From Paractinoplanes tereljensis (GTDB lineage Bacteria > Actinomycetota > Actinomycetes > Mycobacteriales > Micromonosporaceae), in assembly GCF_016862435.1 (NCBI RefSeq), contig NZ_BOMY01000013.1, forward strand, positions 362,293 through 426,292: a stretch of DNA of 64,000 bases. Direction: 5' to 3'. The notes under the pieces are model-generated. The model worked only from the letters and a program-made list of their open reading frames with translations. It made no database searches and was not told where the DNA came from. Shown piece after piece: positions 54,012-64,000 of the stretch (positions within the stretch are counted from its first letter, which is position 1; each line of letters opens with the position of its first letter). The position numbers and the translations under genes are program-made.

Positions 54012-56299
54012 CGAGACAAGAGTGCCTCAAGGCGGCGATTGACCGCCGCCAAAGTCGCGCGAACCATGGCGTGCCGGTCGTCACCGGACACCACCGACGA
54101 CCCGGCCAGCTGCTCCACCCAGCTGTTGCAGGACAGCAGCAGCACCACGACCGCGACCTGGGAGTTTCCGAACGGGACAGCGGCTGCGTGCTCGACGTAG
54201 CAGCGCGCCGGGCCATCCGGATGATCCGACTCGGACAGCAGGTCGTTGACCGCGCCGACGGTGGCCGTCGCGCACAGCCGCAGCAGGTAACCGTCCACGG
54301 CCGGGCCGTCGGCCACCCCGGACGCGGTTCGCCCGCCCACGGCCAGCTGCACCTCCACCGAGGCGTCCGTGCCGTACGTGTTGACGTGCACGTTCTCGAT
54401 CAGGATGCGGGGGCCCGGGTGCTCGCCGGGGAAGAGCGGGCGCGGTGGGCCCGGCTCGTCGTCGACCTCGACCACGGCGGTCTCCTCCACGCGCGGTTCG
54501 GGCTTCGGCTCTTCGCGCTTTTCTTCCCGGCGGGGCGGCGCTTCCAGCTCGGTCGGGCGCTCCTCGCGGGGCGGGCGCACCCGCTCGACCAGCGGCGCCG
54601 GGGGTTCCGGCACCGGCTGCACCTCGGGGGCCGGCGGGGGCAGGGTGCGCTGCCGGGTCGGCGCCAGGGCGGCCGGCGAGACCGGCGCGGCCGGCGGGGG
54701 CGGTGGCGTCTCGCCCTGCATGGCGGCGTCCAGGCCCATCCGGTCCTGCAGCAGGCGGGCCACCCGGCGGCTCACCTCGGCCGGGTCGGCTCCCTCGGCC
54801 AGGTCGAGTCGCAGGCTGTGCGCGCCGGACGGCGTCGAGCGCAGGGACGCGTCCCGCACGCCGTCGACTCCGCGCACCGCAGCCAGGATCGCCTGCACGT
54901 CGAAGCCTTCCTGCCGCTCGCGCGGCTGCAGCACGTCACCGCGGCGCAGGTGCGTCGCGATCCGGGCCAGCGCCGGCGTTTCGGCCGTGGGCTCGGTCAA
55001 CGGCGGCTCCGGGACTTTCGGCACATCCGGCTGAGCCGGAACGCGTTGCGGCAACACTCGCGTGCCGGTGTCGACCGGCCCGCCCGCTTCGGCGCCGGAG
55101 GTCGGGCGACTGCCGAACGCCGCGTACGCCGGAGGCGGGACATAGCCCGACGGCTCGGCGGCCGGCCCGGATTCGTACGACACCCGGCGCGGGAAGCTGG
55201 ACGGATCGTACGACGGGCGGGCGCTCTGCGGTTCATCGGCCGGGGTGCTCGGCGGCGGCGGTGCGGGCGCCTGATAGGGCACCGCGGACTGCGGCTGATA
55301 AGGCACCGCTGACTGCGGCTGATAGGGCGCTACGGACTGCGGTTGGTACGGCGCCGGGGACTGCGGTTGGTACGGCGCCGGCGACTGCGGCCGGGGTGGC
55401 TCGGGAACGCTCCAGTCGGCGCGGCGGGCCACCGGGGCGGCGGGGCGCACCAGCGGCACCGCGGCGCGCTGCTGAGCCGGCACCGGCGTCGAGGGCTGCG
55501 CCTCGTCGAGGTCACCCTCGTACGGGTACGGCGGGGCGCTGTTCGGGGTGGGCAGGTCGTAACGGCTCGACTCGGCGGTCCGCAGGCTGGTCGGCCGGCC
55601 GGCGCCGGACCCCAGGCCCGGCTCGGCCCGGGAGCCCAGGCCCGGCTCGGCCCGAGAGCCCAGGCCCGGCTCCGGGCGGCTCGGCTCGGGGGCTCGCGAC
55701 ACCAAGCCCGGCTCGGGAGCGCGCGGCATCAGGCCCGGCTCGGGGGCTCGAGACACCAAGCCCGGCTCGGGGGCTCGCGGGACCAGGCCCGGCTCGGCGG
55801 GGCGGGCGATCGGGGCCGGCGGGGCGGGTGGCTGGGTGCGCGGCGACGGCGGGCGGGCCGGTTCCCCACCCGGCGGCGTCAGATGAGCCAGCAGGTCGGA
55901 GTAGCGGGGGCGCGCGTCGGACCAGCGGCGCTCGGTCTCGGCCGAGGGTGACACGGACGAGGGAATCTCGCCGGATTGTTTCGCGTCGACGAAGCCGGGC
56001 GGCGCGGGCGCGGGCACCGGTCCGGCCGAGCCCGGGGCGGGCGGCATCGGGATCGGCTGAGCGGGAGCGGGCTGCACGGGGCTGTATCCGCGGTCGGGCG
56101 GGGGAAATGCCTGATTACGCGGAAATGGCGTTGGGCGACGCCACGCCGGTACGTCGTTTTCCGCCTCGCCCGGGATGCCGGCGTTAGACCAGGGACTATC
56201 CTGCGTCACCCAGCCGTTCACCCGAGTGCGCTCACGCGAATCGGCACTGTTGCCGCCCTCTGCGGCTCCAGTGTCTCCGGAATGCCCTGATTCATCCAC
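54008..56299 (-). CDS. long Pro-rich repeat protein with C-terminal globular domain
   Basis: 763 residues from the GTG at 56299, which has GAGGAG upstream. The first ~480 residues are disordered, with two repeat blocks: EPGLVPRAPEPGLVSRA-type and APYQPQS-type. A folded part at about 500-560 (VQAILAAVRGVDGVRDASLR) and a C-terminal domain of about 150 residues (ILIENVHVNTYGTDASVEVQ ... LCATATVGAVNDLL) are conserved-looking. No signal or membrane segment. I do not recognise a function. It is coupled to the hydrolase gene. Confidence 0.78.
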   Translation of the reverse strand: MDESGHSGDTGAAEGGNSADSRERTRVNGWVTQDSPWSNAGIPGEAENDVPAWRRPTPFPRNQAFPPPDRGYSPVQPAPAQPIPMPPAPGSAGPVPAPAPPGFVDAKQSGEIPSSVSPSAETERRWSDARPRYSDLLAHLTPPGGEPARPPSPRTQPPAPPAPIARPAEPGLVPRAPEPGLVSRAPEPGLMPRAPEPGLVSRAPEPSRPEPGLGSRAEPGLGSRAEPGLGSGAGRPTSLRTAESSRYDLPTPNSAPPYPYEGDLDEAQPSTPVPAQQRAAVPLVRPAAPVARRADWSVPEPPRPQSPAPYQPQSPAPYQPQSVAPYQPQSAVPYQPQSAVPYQAPAPPPPSTPADEPQSARPSYDPSSFPRRVSYESGPAAEPSGYVPPPAYAAFGSRPTSGAEAGGPVDTGTRVLPQRVPAQPDVPKVPEPPLTEPTAETPALARIATHLRRGDVLQPRERQEGFDVQAILAAVRGVDGVRDASLRSTPSGAHSLRLDLAEGADPAEVSRRVARLLQDRMGLDAAMQGETPPPPPAAPVSPAALAPTRQRTLPPPAPEVQPVPEPPAPLVERVRPPREERPTELEAPPRREEKREEPKPEPRVEETAVVEVDDEPGPPRPLFPGEHPGPRILIENVHVNTYGTDASVEVQLAVGGRTASGVADGPAVDGYLLRLCATATVGAVNDLLSESDHPDGPARCYVEHAAAVPFGNSQVAVVVLLLSCNSWVEQLAGSSVVSGDDRHAMVRATLAAVNRRLEALLSR

Positions 56300-56457
56300 C
56301 GCGCGCTCCTCGCTCGCCCGTGCTGAGGCTACCGTGTGCATGCGGTGGCGATAAGTTGCAGCGTCGCGACAGTTGCCCGGCTCGAACGCGATCCGCGCCG
56401 ATCCGGACAATAGGTGCCGACCCAACCGCGGGGACCGACCCCCTGGAGGTTAGAGAG

Positions 56458-57117
56458 ATGACCGCTGCGTCCGGCGGGGCTCAGACAGCCCGGCCTACCC
56501 GCCTGCCCCGCTCCGCGCGCCGCAAGCAATTGCTGGCCGCTGCGCAGCAGGTTTTCGTAGCGCACGGTTACCACGCCGCCGCGATGGATGACATCGCTGA
56601 GCGCGCCGGGGTCTCCAAACCCGTGCTCTACCAGCACTTCCCCGGCAAGCTGGAGCTCTATCTGGCGCTGCTGGACACACACTGCGACGCGATAATCGCC
56701 AAGGTGCGGGACGCGATGCTGAGCAGCCACGACAACAAGGTGCGCGTCAAGGGTGCGGTCCAGGCCTACTTCGACTTCGTCGACCACGAGAGCGAGGCGT
56801 TCCGGCTCGTCTTCGAGTCCGACCTGCGCAACGACCCTCAGGTCCGGCAGCGGGTCGAGCGGGTCGAGGTGGGCTGCATCGCGGCCGTCACCGACACCAT
56901 CATCTCGGACACGGCGCTCAGTTCGGACGCCGCCGAGTTGCTCGCCTCGGGCCTGGTCGGAGCGGCCGGACAGTCCGCTCAGTTCTGGCTCGCGAACGGT
57001 CGGCGTACGCCTAAAGCTGAAGCCGAAGCGCTCGTAGCTGCACTGATCTGGCGCGGCATCGCCAGCTACCCCCTCCAGGGCGGCGCATCCGGCGGAACAA
57101 CACCCGAAATCGGATAA
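56458..57117 (+). CDS. TetR family regulator
   Basis: 219 residues. HTH at about 30-60: MDDIAERAGVSKPVLYQHFP. The ligand domain carries YFDFVDHESEAFRLVFESDL. ATG at 56458 with GGAGGTTAGAG. The gene is divergent from the Pro-rich gene and only 39 bp before DUF3107, the usual actinobacterial order. Confidence 0.93.
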   Translation: MTAASGGAQTARPTRLPRSARRKQLLAAAQQVFVAHGYHAAAMDDIAERAGVSKPVLYQHFPGKLELYLALLDTHCDAIIAKVRDAMLSSHDNKVRVKGAVQAYFDFVDHESEAFRLVFESDLRNDPQVRQRVERVEVGCIAAVTDTIISDTALSSDAAELLASGLVGAAGQSAQFWLANGRRTPKAEAEALVAALIWRGIASYPLQGGASGGTTPEIG

Positions 57118-57155
57118 CCTTCAGGGCGGTAACACCAGTACAGAGGGAGGGCCCC

Positions 57156-57380
57156 GTGGAGGTCAAGATCGGCGTGCAGCACACGCCGCGCGAGCTGGTG
57201 CTGGAGAGCGCTCAGACCCCGGCGGAGGTCGAGCAGGCCGTGGCCGAGGCGATGGCCAAGGACAGCGTGCTGTCGCTCACGGACGAAAAGGGTCGCAAGG
57301 TGATCATTCCGATCGCCAAGGTGGCCTACGTGGAGATCGCCGAATCGTCCAACCGGCCGTTCGGCTTCACCACCCGCTGA
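57156..57380 (+). CDS. DUF3107 protein
   Basis: 74 residues; GTG start at 57156 with AGAGGGAGG. MEVKIGVQHTPRELVLESAQ and KVIIPIAKVAYVEI, then ESSNRPFGF are the family signature. A small conserved actinobacterial protein of unknown function. Confidence 0.92.
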   Translation: MEVKIGVQHTPRELVLESAQTPAEVEQAVAEAMAKDSVLSLTDEKGRKVIIPIAKVAYVEIAESSNRPFGFTTR

Positions 57381-57394
57381 GGTAAGCCTCGTCC

Positions 57395-57426
57395 GGAGGG
57401 CATCCCGCTGTCCCGGGGTGCCCTCC
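57395..57426 (+). terminator. terminator after DUF3107
   Basis: 12-bp stem GGAGGGCATCCC / GGGGTGCCCTCC with one G-U pair, loop of about 8. Located 15 bp after the stop; no strong T-run follows. Confidence 0.7.
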
Positions 57427-57637
57427 CGTAACTCTGGTCTGAGGTGCGGGATCTCCCGGTCGGGTAGACTTGCGTCCGTTGCCGTCGACGTCGACTCATC
57501 TTCCTGGTTTGGAATGGCTGAGTCGCCGCGGTAACCCGCGCGCGTGCGGCCCGCTTTTACGAGCGTGTGGCCCGCGCCCTACCCATAGCGCGCCCCAGAT
57601 TCGACGGGCGCACCACGAGAGGCACCCGTAAAACTTC
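57427..57637 (+). other. helicase 5' leader region
   Basis: 211 bp before the helicase ATG. TAGACT at about 57464 may be a -10 element without a good -35. A leader of roughly 160 bases would result. Long leaders are common for cold-induced RNA helicases, but I cannot show a specific regulatory structure here. Confidence 0.45.
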
Positions 57638-59548
<1,911 letters not shown>

Positions 59549-59565
59549 TCAAACTTCACACCTTT

Positions 59566-59595
59566 CGGCCACGGTCCCATCCGGGACCGTGGCCG
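59566..59595 (+). terminator. terminator after the helicase
   Basis: Perfect 13-bp stem CGGCCACGGTCCC / GGGACCGTGGCCG, loop ATCC, then ATTGTGTT. Located 17 bp after the stop codon. Confidence 0.85.
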
Positions 59596-59725
59596 ATTGT
59601 GTTGGACCTTGACCCGGCGCCGGGCCGCAGCGGGCGGACGGCCTTGCGGCCGACGGTGCTCCCACTGCTCGGCGGGACTCTTCGCTCGCCGTACTTTGAA
59701 AAGAGCGCGACGGGATTACGCAGCG

Positions 59726-60025
59726 TTAGTGGGTTGGGGTTACGCCTAGCGCAGCGCAGGCGTCGCGGTACATGCGGACGGCTTCGGTTCGGACCTGGCG
59801 GCGTTCGGTGAGGCGTTCGGCGAAGGGGACGCGGACCGGGACCTCGATGCCGTCGACGACGGCCTTGAATTCCAGCGCGTCGGCGTCCATGCCGGACATC
59901 CGGGCGGCGGTGGCCGACGGAATTCCGCCCAGCGCACGCACGATCAGGACGTTGTCGTCGGCGTGGTCGTCGTTCATGTGGCGGGCGATCTGAGCGATCA
60001 CCTCGGGGGTGAACGGGTCGGACAT
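59726..60025 (-). CDS. DUF2470 protein
   Basis: 99 residues. EVIAQIARHMNDDHADDNVL and MSGMDADALEFKAVVDG are the DUF2470 pattern, also found as the C-terminal domain of HugZ-type heme enzymes. ATG at 60025. It lies 19 bp after the heme oxygenase gene on the same strand, so a shared role in heme breakdown or binding is likely. Confidence 0.88.
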   Translation of the reverse strand: MSDPFTPEVIAQIARHMNDDHADDNVLIVRALGGIPSATAARMSGMDADALEFKAVVDGIEVPVRVPFAERLTERRQVRTEAVRMYRDACAALGVTPTH

Positions 60026-60044
60026 GTCGGGCTCCTGCGTCGAG

Positions 60045-60677
60045 TCAGGTCCAGCGGCGGCGGAGGTCGTCGAGCACGGCGATGTTGAGCCGATAGGCCT
60101 CGAGTACCTCGGTGATGAATTCGTCCTGTTCGTAGGGTGACCAAGGCAGTGTGTCGAGTAACTGCCGGTAATAGGTAGTGAGGGCATCAGGATTGATGCC
60201 GTCGAATATGAAGAAGCGGTGGCCCTCGCCGTTCAGGCCGTAGGCGCGGGCGACGCCGCGGCCGAGGTACTGCCCGCCGGAGAGATCGCCCAGGTAGCGC
60301 GTGTAATGGTGGGCGACGAAGCCGATCGGGTGCGAGTTAGCGGCGTAGCGCAGGCGGGTGCAGTAAGTCGTGGTGGCCGGCAGCGCGGCGATCCGGTAGG
60401 ACCAGCGGGGTCCGTGCAGGAAGCGCAGGTCGGCTTCGAGCGCCGGCAGCCGGACCAGCTCGGGAAAGACGAAGGCGCGGGCCACCGGGTCGTCGGCCAT
60501 GGTGCGCGCGGCCAGCTCGAGCGCCTCGTAGAGGAACCAGTGCTGGGCGGTGAGATCCGCGTAGGCCTCCCACGGCAGCAGGCCGGTGACCAGCGCGTCC
60601 AGGAAACCGTTGGCGCGGGCCGCCTCGTGCGCGGACCGGGTGTCCTGCCGCAGCCGGGCGGAGAGCCGGTCGGCCAT
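60045..60677 (-). CDS. heme oxygenase (biliverdin-producing)
   Basis: 210 residues of the HO-1 family. DTRSAHEAARANGFL holds the proximal His at about 17, and RYLGDLSGGQYLGRG is the distal helix signature. It opens heme to biliverdin, CO and iron. ATG at 60677; open codons upstream are shadow. Followed by DUF2470. Confidence 0.94.
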   Translation of the reverse strand: MADRLSARLRQDTRSAHEAARANGFLDALVTGLLPWEAYADLTAQHWFLYEALELAARTMADDPVARAFVFPELVRLPALEADLRFLHGPRWSYRIAALPATTTYCTRLRYAANSHPIGFVAHHYTRYLGDLSGGQYLGRGVARAYGLNGEGHRFFIFDGINPDALTTYYRQLLDTLPWSPYEQDEFITEVLEAYRLNIAVLDDLRRRWT

Positions 60678-60788
60678 CTCGCTCCTTCGCTGAGGTCTCG
60701 CCGGGGGCTCAGCGTAGCGATAGATCCACTTCGTGTCCCGCCCCTTGTGAGGGGAATCGCCGGTCGGCGCACCAGGCACAATTGAGGT

Positions 60789-61925
60789 ATGCCCCAGCCC
60801 TTGGCGGACACGCTCGCCGAAGTTCGCACCCTCCTGCTCGACCCCGCTCTCACCCGGGCCGTGGCCGCCGGTCGCCGCCGCGGTCAGACACCCACGGTGA
60901 CCAGGGTGGAGCTACGGCCTGTCGCACTCAAGGACGGGTCGAAGTTGCAGATCGTCACCGACGACGGCTCGCGGCCGTTCACTCGGAACGTCTCGTGGGG
61001 TGACGAGGCCGCCGCGGCGGTCGATGAGCTGCTCGCCGAGCCGTTCGGGAACTGGCACGTGGAGACACCGTCGGCGACCGTGCAGGTGCGCATCACCAAG
61101 AAGGGTGACGCTCAGGTGCATCGCTCCGCGCCGGCCCCGACGGCCGGGGCTCTCTCCCATGACCGGGCCAAGCAGTGGCTGCTCGATCCGGGTGACCCGC
61201 TGTTCTCGGTGATCGGCGGCAACGCGGCGAAGCGCCGGCAGGTCGACGCGTTCCTCCGGGCGCTCGCGGCGACCCTGCCGGCCGAGCTGCCGACGCCGCT
61301 GCGCGTCGTCGACCTCGGCTGCGGAAACGCATACCTGACCTTTGCCGCATACCGCTATCTGACCTCGCTGGGCGCGCAGGTCCAGGTCGTGGGGGTCGAT
61401 GTCCGCGAGGACCAGCGCGTACGCAATACCGCCGTGGCCGACGAACTTGACTGTTCCGCCGACGTGAGCTTCGTGGCCGGCACCATCGAGGAGGCCGCGC
61501 TCCCGTTCACCCCCGACCTGGTGCTGGCGCTGCACGCCTGCGACACCGCGACCGACCAGGCGCTGGCCCGCGCGGTGCGCTGGTCGGCCCGCTGGGTGCT
61601 GGCCGCGCCGTGCTGCCACCACGACATCGCCGCCCAGCTGAAGGGCTCCCCCGTGCCGGCCCCGTTCGGCGAGCTGACCCGGCACGCGATCATGCGGGAA
61701 CGGTTCGCGGACGTGCTCACCGACACGCTCCGGGCGTCCCTGCTGCGGCTGAACGGTTACCGGGTGAACGTGGTCGAGTTCATCGACTCCGCGCACACCC
61801 CGCGCAACCTGCTGCTGCGCGCCCACCGCACCGAGGCCGCGCCGACGGCGGCCCAGCGCGAGGAGTACGAAACCCTGACCGCCGCCTGGTCGGTAACCCC
61901 CGCGCTGGAGAAGCTGCTCAGCTGA
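60789..61925 (+). CDS. SAM-dependent methyltransferase, GSTCD/Methyltransf_32 type
   Basis: 378 residues. VVDLGCGNAYLTFAAYRYL is the SAM loop; LALHACDTATDQALARAV and VLAAPCCHHDI are the typical later motifs. The N-terminal 150 residues are a separate domain. ATG at 60789. Substrate unknown, possibly RNA. Divergent from the heme oxygenase gene. Confidence 0.9.
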   Translation: MPQPLADTLAEVRTLLLDPALTRAVAAGRRRGQTPTVTRVELRPVALKDGSKLQIVTDDGSRPFTRNVSWGDEAAAAVDELLAEPFGNWHVETPSATVQVRITKKGDAQVHRSAPAPTAGALSHDRAKQWLLDPGDPLFSVIGGNAAKRRQVDAFLRALAATLPAELPTPLRVVDLGCGNAYLTFAAYRYLTSLGAQVQVVGVDVREDQRVRNTAVADELDCSADVSFVAGTIEEAALPFTPDLVLALHACDTATDQALARAVRWSARWVLAAPCCHHDIAAQLKGSPVPAPFGELTRHAIMRERFADVLTDTLRASLLRLNGYRVNVVEFIDSAHTPRNLLLRAHRTEAAPTAAQREEYETLTAAWSVTPALEKLLS

Positions 61926-63159
61926 CCTCGACCGTCCAGGCGGCCGTGTGCACCTGGCCGGCCACCTGGAAGTCGAAGAACATCCGGTACGTCCCGCTGC
62001 TCGGCACGGCCAGCCAGAACTTGACCTTCCCGTCGACGAGCTGCGCCTCCGGGTGGACGTGCACGTAGGCGAGATCGCCCGCGCGCAACACCACCAGATG
62101 GCCGTAGGCACCCAGATAGGGCTCCAGCACCGCGGCCTGGTGGTCCGGCCCGGCCACGCTGAGCAGGAGTGGCTGGGTGGACTTGGTGCTGGGCATGCCC
62201 TCGTAGCCGACCGCGAACCCGTCGGCGGCCACGGCCTTGACCGGCGCCGGCAGCGCGACCGGCGCATAGTTCCCGGCCACCGTGAGGTCAGTGCCCAGGG
62301 TGGTGGCGATCGGCGTACCGCCGACCACGGCGGTGAAGTCGGCGATCATCCGGTAGATCCCCGGCTGCGCCAGCGTGAGGTCGATCCCCCAGGTGCCGTC
62401 GGCGGCCATGGTCGGGTGCAGATGCCGGAACCCGCTCAGGTCCCGCCGAATCACGATGAGGTGCAGAAGCTTGTCGTGCACGACCGCGTAGGTCGTGACC
62501 GGCGCCCCGCCCGGCCCGGCAATGCGGAAGGCGAGCCGTTGCGGCTTCCCGGCGGTGAAGGACGACGTCGTAGGCACCAGGGTGAGGCCGCCGGAGCTCA
62601 GCGAGAGCCCACCGACCGCGGCGCCGGCCGTGGTGGTTGTGCTGCTCTGGGCGACCGTGCCGTCGGTGCTGTGGGTGTGTGGCTGGCTCTCGTCCATGGC
62701 CATGCCCGGCATCGCCGCGCCGCTGCCGGTGCCGGTGCCGGTGCCGGTGCCGGTGCCGTTTGTGGCCGTTGATGTCGGGGCCGAGGCTGAGACCGTGCTG
62801 TTGTTGAGCCGGCCGAGGCCGTAGCCCGCGAACAGCACCACGATGAGCAGCGCACCGAAGGCCGCGAGACGGAATCCGGCCTTGTCCCCGGCCGCGGTCG
62901 TCTCCCGCAGGCCGATCTTGGTGAGGTCCCGCTCGCTCCCACCGGTCAGCCGCCCGGACGCTTCGCTCGGGTCGTGGGTTGCCGGCCTATCGGCGCTGAC
63001 CGGGTCCGGGACTACCCGCCCGCCGGTGTTGGCTGGGTCCTGGGCCGGCCGCCCGCCGGTGTTGGTCGCGCGATCGGGCGGTAGCTCGCCGCTGCCCGCG
63101 CCTCCCGCTGCGGGCGCGGCGGCGTTGGTGGTGCGGTTGGTCGGTGAATCGTCAGGCAT
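61918..63159 (-). CDS. membrane-anchored extracytoplasmic protein with Met/His copper motif
   Basis: 413 residues. Disordered N-terminus (1-95), one membrane helix at about 97-118, a Gly/Thr repeat linker, then AMPGMAMDESQPHTHSTDG, a Met/His cluster typical of copper-binding proteins. The rest is beta-rich with several His (HLIVIRRDLSGFRHLHPTMA; YVHVHPEAQ). ATG at 63159 overlaps the copZ stop by 8 bases, so it is co-expressed with csoR and copZ. A copper chaperone or sensor outside the membrane is inferred. Confidence 0.82.
   Translation of the reverse strand: MPDDSPTNRTTNAAAPAAGGAGSGELPPDRATNTGGRPAQDPANTGGRVVPDPVSADRPATHDPSEASGRLTGGSERDLTKIGLRETTAAGDKAGFRLAAFGALLIVVLFAGYGLGRLNNSTVSASAPTSTATNGTGTGTGTGTGSGAAMPGMAMDESQPHTHSTDGTVAQSSTTTTAGAAVGGLSLSSGGLTLVPTTSSFTAGKPQRLAFRIAGPGGAPVTTYAVVHDKLLHLIVIRRDLSGFRHLHPTMAADGTWGIDLTLAQPGIYRMIADFTAVVGGTPIATTLGTDLTVAGNYAPVALPAPVKAVAADGFAVGYEGMPSTKSTQPLLLSVAGPDHQAAVLEPYLGAYGHLVVLRAGDLAYVHVHPEAQLVDGKVKFWLAVPSSGTYRMFFDFQVAGQVHTAAWTVEVS
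62725..62760. repeat. GCCGGT hexanucleotide repeat
   Basis: Five perfect copies plus one variant (GCCGTT). It encodes the GlyThr repeat linker of the copper-motif protein, so copy-number change would keep the frame and alter linker length. Confidence 0.85.
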
Positions 63160-63364
63160 TCGCGAGCTCGTAGCCGGCCTCGTCGACGGCGGCGCGCACG
63201 GCGTCGTCGGCCAGGGGCTCCGCGCTGGTCACCGTGACCGCGCCGGAGGCCAGGTCGACCCGCACGTCCGCGACGCCCGGCAGGGTGGAGAGTTCCCCGC
63301 TGACCGCCTGGACACAGTGCGAGCAGGTCATCCCGGTCACGGTGTAGGTGCTGGTCACAGCCAT
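63152..63364 (-). CDS. copZ: copper chaperone, heavy-metal-associated domain
   Basis: 70 residues. TGMTCSHCVQAVSGEL has the CxxC copper site and the rest fits the ferredoxin-like HMA fold. ATG at 63364 with AAAGG; an in-frame ATG at 63379 is possible. CopZ hands Cu(I) to exporters and to CsoR. No CopA P-type ATPase is in this window. Confidence 0.92.
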   Translation of the reverse strand: MAVTSTYTVTGMTCSHCVQAVSGELSTLPGVADVRVDLASGAVTVTSAEPLADDAVRAAVDEAGYELANA

Positions 63365-63397
63365 GGCATTGCCTTTCATCGTTGGTTTCGGAGTCCG

Positions 63398-63703
63398 TCA
63401 GGAGCGCACGAGCCGCGCGATCGCGTCGGACGCCTCCTTGACCTTGGCGCTCGGATCACCGGCTCGAGCCGCGTCGACGACGCAGTGAGCCAGGTGGTCT
63501 TCGAGAAGCCCGATCGCGACCGCTTGCAGCGCACTCTTGGCGGCGGAGATCTGGGTCAGAACGTCGATGCAGTAGGTGTCCTCATCGACCATCCGCTGAA
63601 GCCCACGGATCTGCCCCTCAATGCGACGCAGCCGCCCGAGCAGCGCCGCCTTGTCACCGGAGTAACCGTGCGGACCATGCTGTGGCGTCGACTCGTCGGA
63701 CAT
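63398..63703 (-). CDS. csoR: copper-sensing transcriptional repressor CsoR
   Basis: 101 residues, all-helical CsoR/RcnR fold. GRLRRIEGQIRGLQRMVDED, then the Cu(I) ligands Cys in DTYCIDVLTQ and His/Cys in LEDHLAHCVVDAA. ATG at 63703, six bases after a TATGCT -10 element, so probably leaderless. It likely represses its own operon (csoR-copZ-membrane protein) and the DUF4396 gene at 23.9 kb. Confidence 0.93.
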   Translation of the reverse strand: MSDESTPQHGPHGYSGDKAALLGRLRRIEGQIRGLQRMVDEDTYCIDVLTQISAAKSALQAVAIGLLEDHLAHCVVDAARAGDPSAKVKEASDAIARLVRS

Positions 63704-63712
63704 GCCGCGAGC

Positions 63713-63729
63713 ATACCCCCTACCCGTAT
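63713..63729 (-). promoter_or_regulatory. CsoR-type operator of the csoR operon
   Basis: On the minus strand ATACGGGTAGGGGGTAT, an imperfect version of the palindrome at 23887-23903. Its right end merges with the TATGCT -10 element. Autoregulation by CsoR is the usual pattern. Confidence 0.65.
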
Positions 63730-63773
63730 CTGAGCCGCTCCCGGCCATCCTCGATATCGTGTCCCGCTTGCTG

Positions 63774-63793
63774 GCCTTTTGTCACCAAAAGGC
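63774..63793. repeat. 8-bp hairpin upstream of csoR
   Basis: Perfect arms GCCTTTTG and CAAAAGGC with loop TCAC. It could be a weak terminator for a gene beyond the edge or a regulator site. Confidence 0.5.
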
Positions 63794-63912
63794 ACCCGTG
63801 GGCGCTACAGCGCCCATCCTCAGCCTGCCGGTCCCGAGGCCAGCGGCAGCACGCTCGGCGCAGGCGCTAGGGCGCCAGCCCTTCAAGCTGGCGGCCCAAG
63901 GCCAGCAGCAAG

Positions 63913-64000
<88 letters not shown>

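Overview
The window is high-GC actinobacterial chromosome. Gene order (tRNA-Thr, tRNA-Met, rpmG, hadA, hadB, tRNA-Trp, secE, nusG, rplA ... rplJ, rplL, rpoB, rpoC), many GTG/TTG starts, DUF3107, DUF3152, DUF4190 and DUF1707 proteins, and the protein sequences together point to Micromonosporaceae, most likely Actinoplanes or a near relative. The genus is inference. I see no rRNA genes, prophage, CRISPR array or secondary-metabolite cluster.

Region 1 (1-15.1 kb, almost all minus strand) holds transcription and translation genes: rpoC, rpoB, rplL, rplJ with a leader and attenuator, a two-gene ABC transporter, rplA, nusG, secE, tRNA-Trp, the HadA/HadB dehydratase pair, rpmG, tRNA-Met and tRNA-Thr. 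The most notable feature is an absence: rplK (L11), normally between nusG and rplA, is not there; only 66 bp separate the two genes. Region 2 (15.1-28.5 kb) has a membrane GGDEF-EAL protein preceded by a 50-residue secreted peptide, a sulfurtransferase, a LysE exporter, a YajQ protein, tRNA-Tyr, htpX, an MFS exporter, a copper-type operator in front of a His-tailed DUF4396 membrane protein, a luciferase-like oxidoreductase, a very small GntR-type protein, a GNAT and a MOSC protein.

Region 3 (28.4-39.6 kb, minus strand) is a partial complex I locus: nuoB, nuoC, nuoH, nuoI, nuoJ, nuoK, nuoL, nuoM, nuoN. nuoA, nuoD, nuoE, nuoF and nuoG are not in the window. A DUF2252 gene lies between nuoB and nuoC. 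An opposite-strand Uma2 gene, followed by a 165-bp element with 22-bp perfect inverted ends, lies between nuoH and nuoI. Upstream of nuoB, and tightly packed with it, are a PLP decarboxylase and a GPH-type MFS transporter.

Region 4 (42.3-60 kb) has a short gamma-glutamyltransferase homologue, a TetR/NAD-epimerase divergent pair, a methyltransferase overlapping an alkyltransferase-like DNA repair protein, proBA, a terpene-cyclase-fold protein, moeZ, two tandem DUF3152 zinc-protease-like proteins, an alpha/beta hydrolase, a long Pro-rich protein, a TetR regulator, DUF3107 and a DEAD-box helicase. Region 5 (59.7-64 kb) has a DUF2470/heme-oxygenase pair, a methyltransferase, and a copper cluster (csoR, copZ, a Met/His-motif membrane-anchored protein), then a hexanucleotide tandem repeat running off the window edge.

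A recurring theme is copper. csoR and the distant DUF4396 gene share the same promoter layout: a 17-bp operator, a TATGYT -10 element, six bases, then ATG. This suggests two leaderless transcripts under one CsoR-type regulator. A second theme is cyclic di-GMP (GGDEF-EAL protein and YajQ), with a candidate secreted peptide signal beside the GGDEF-EAL gene.
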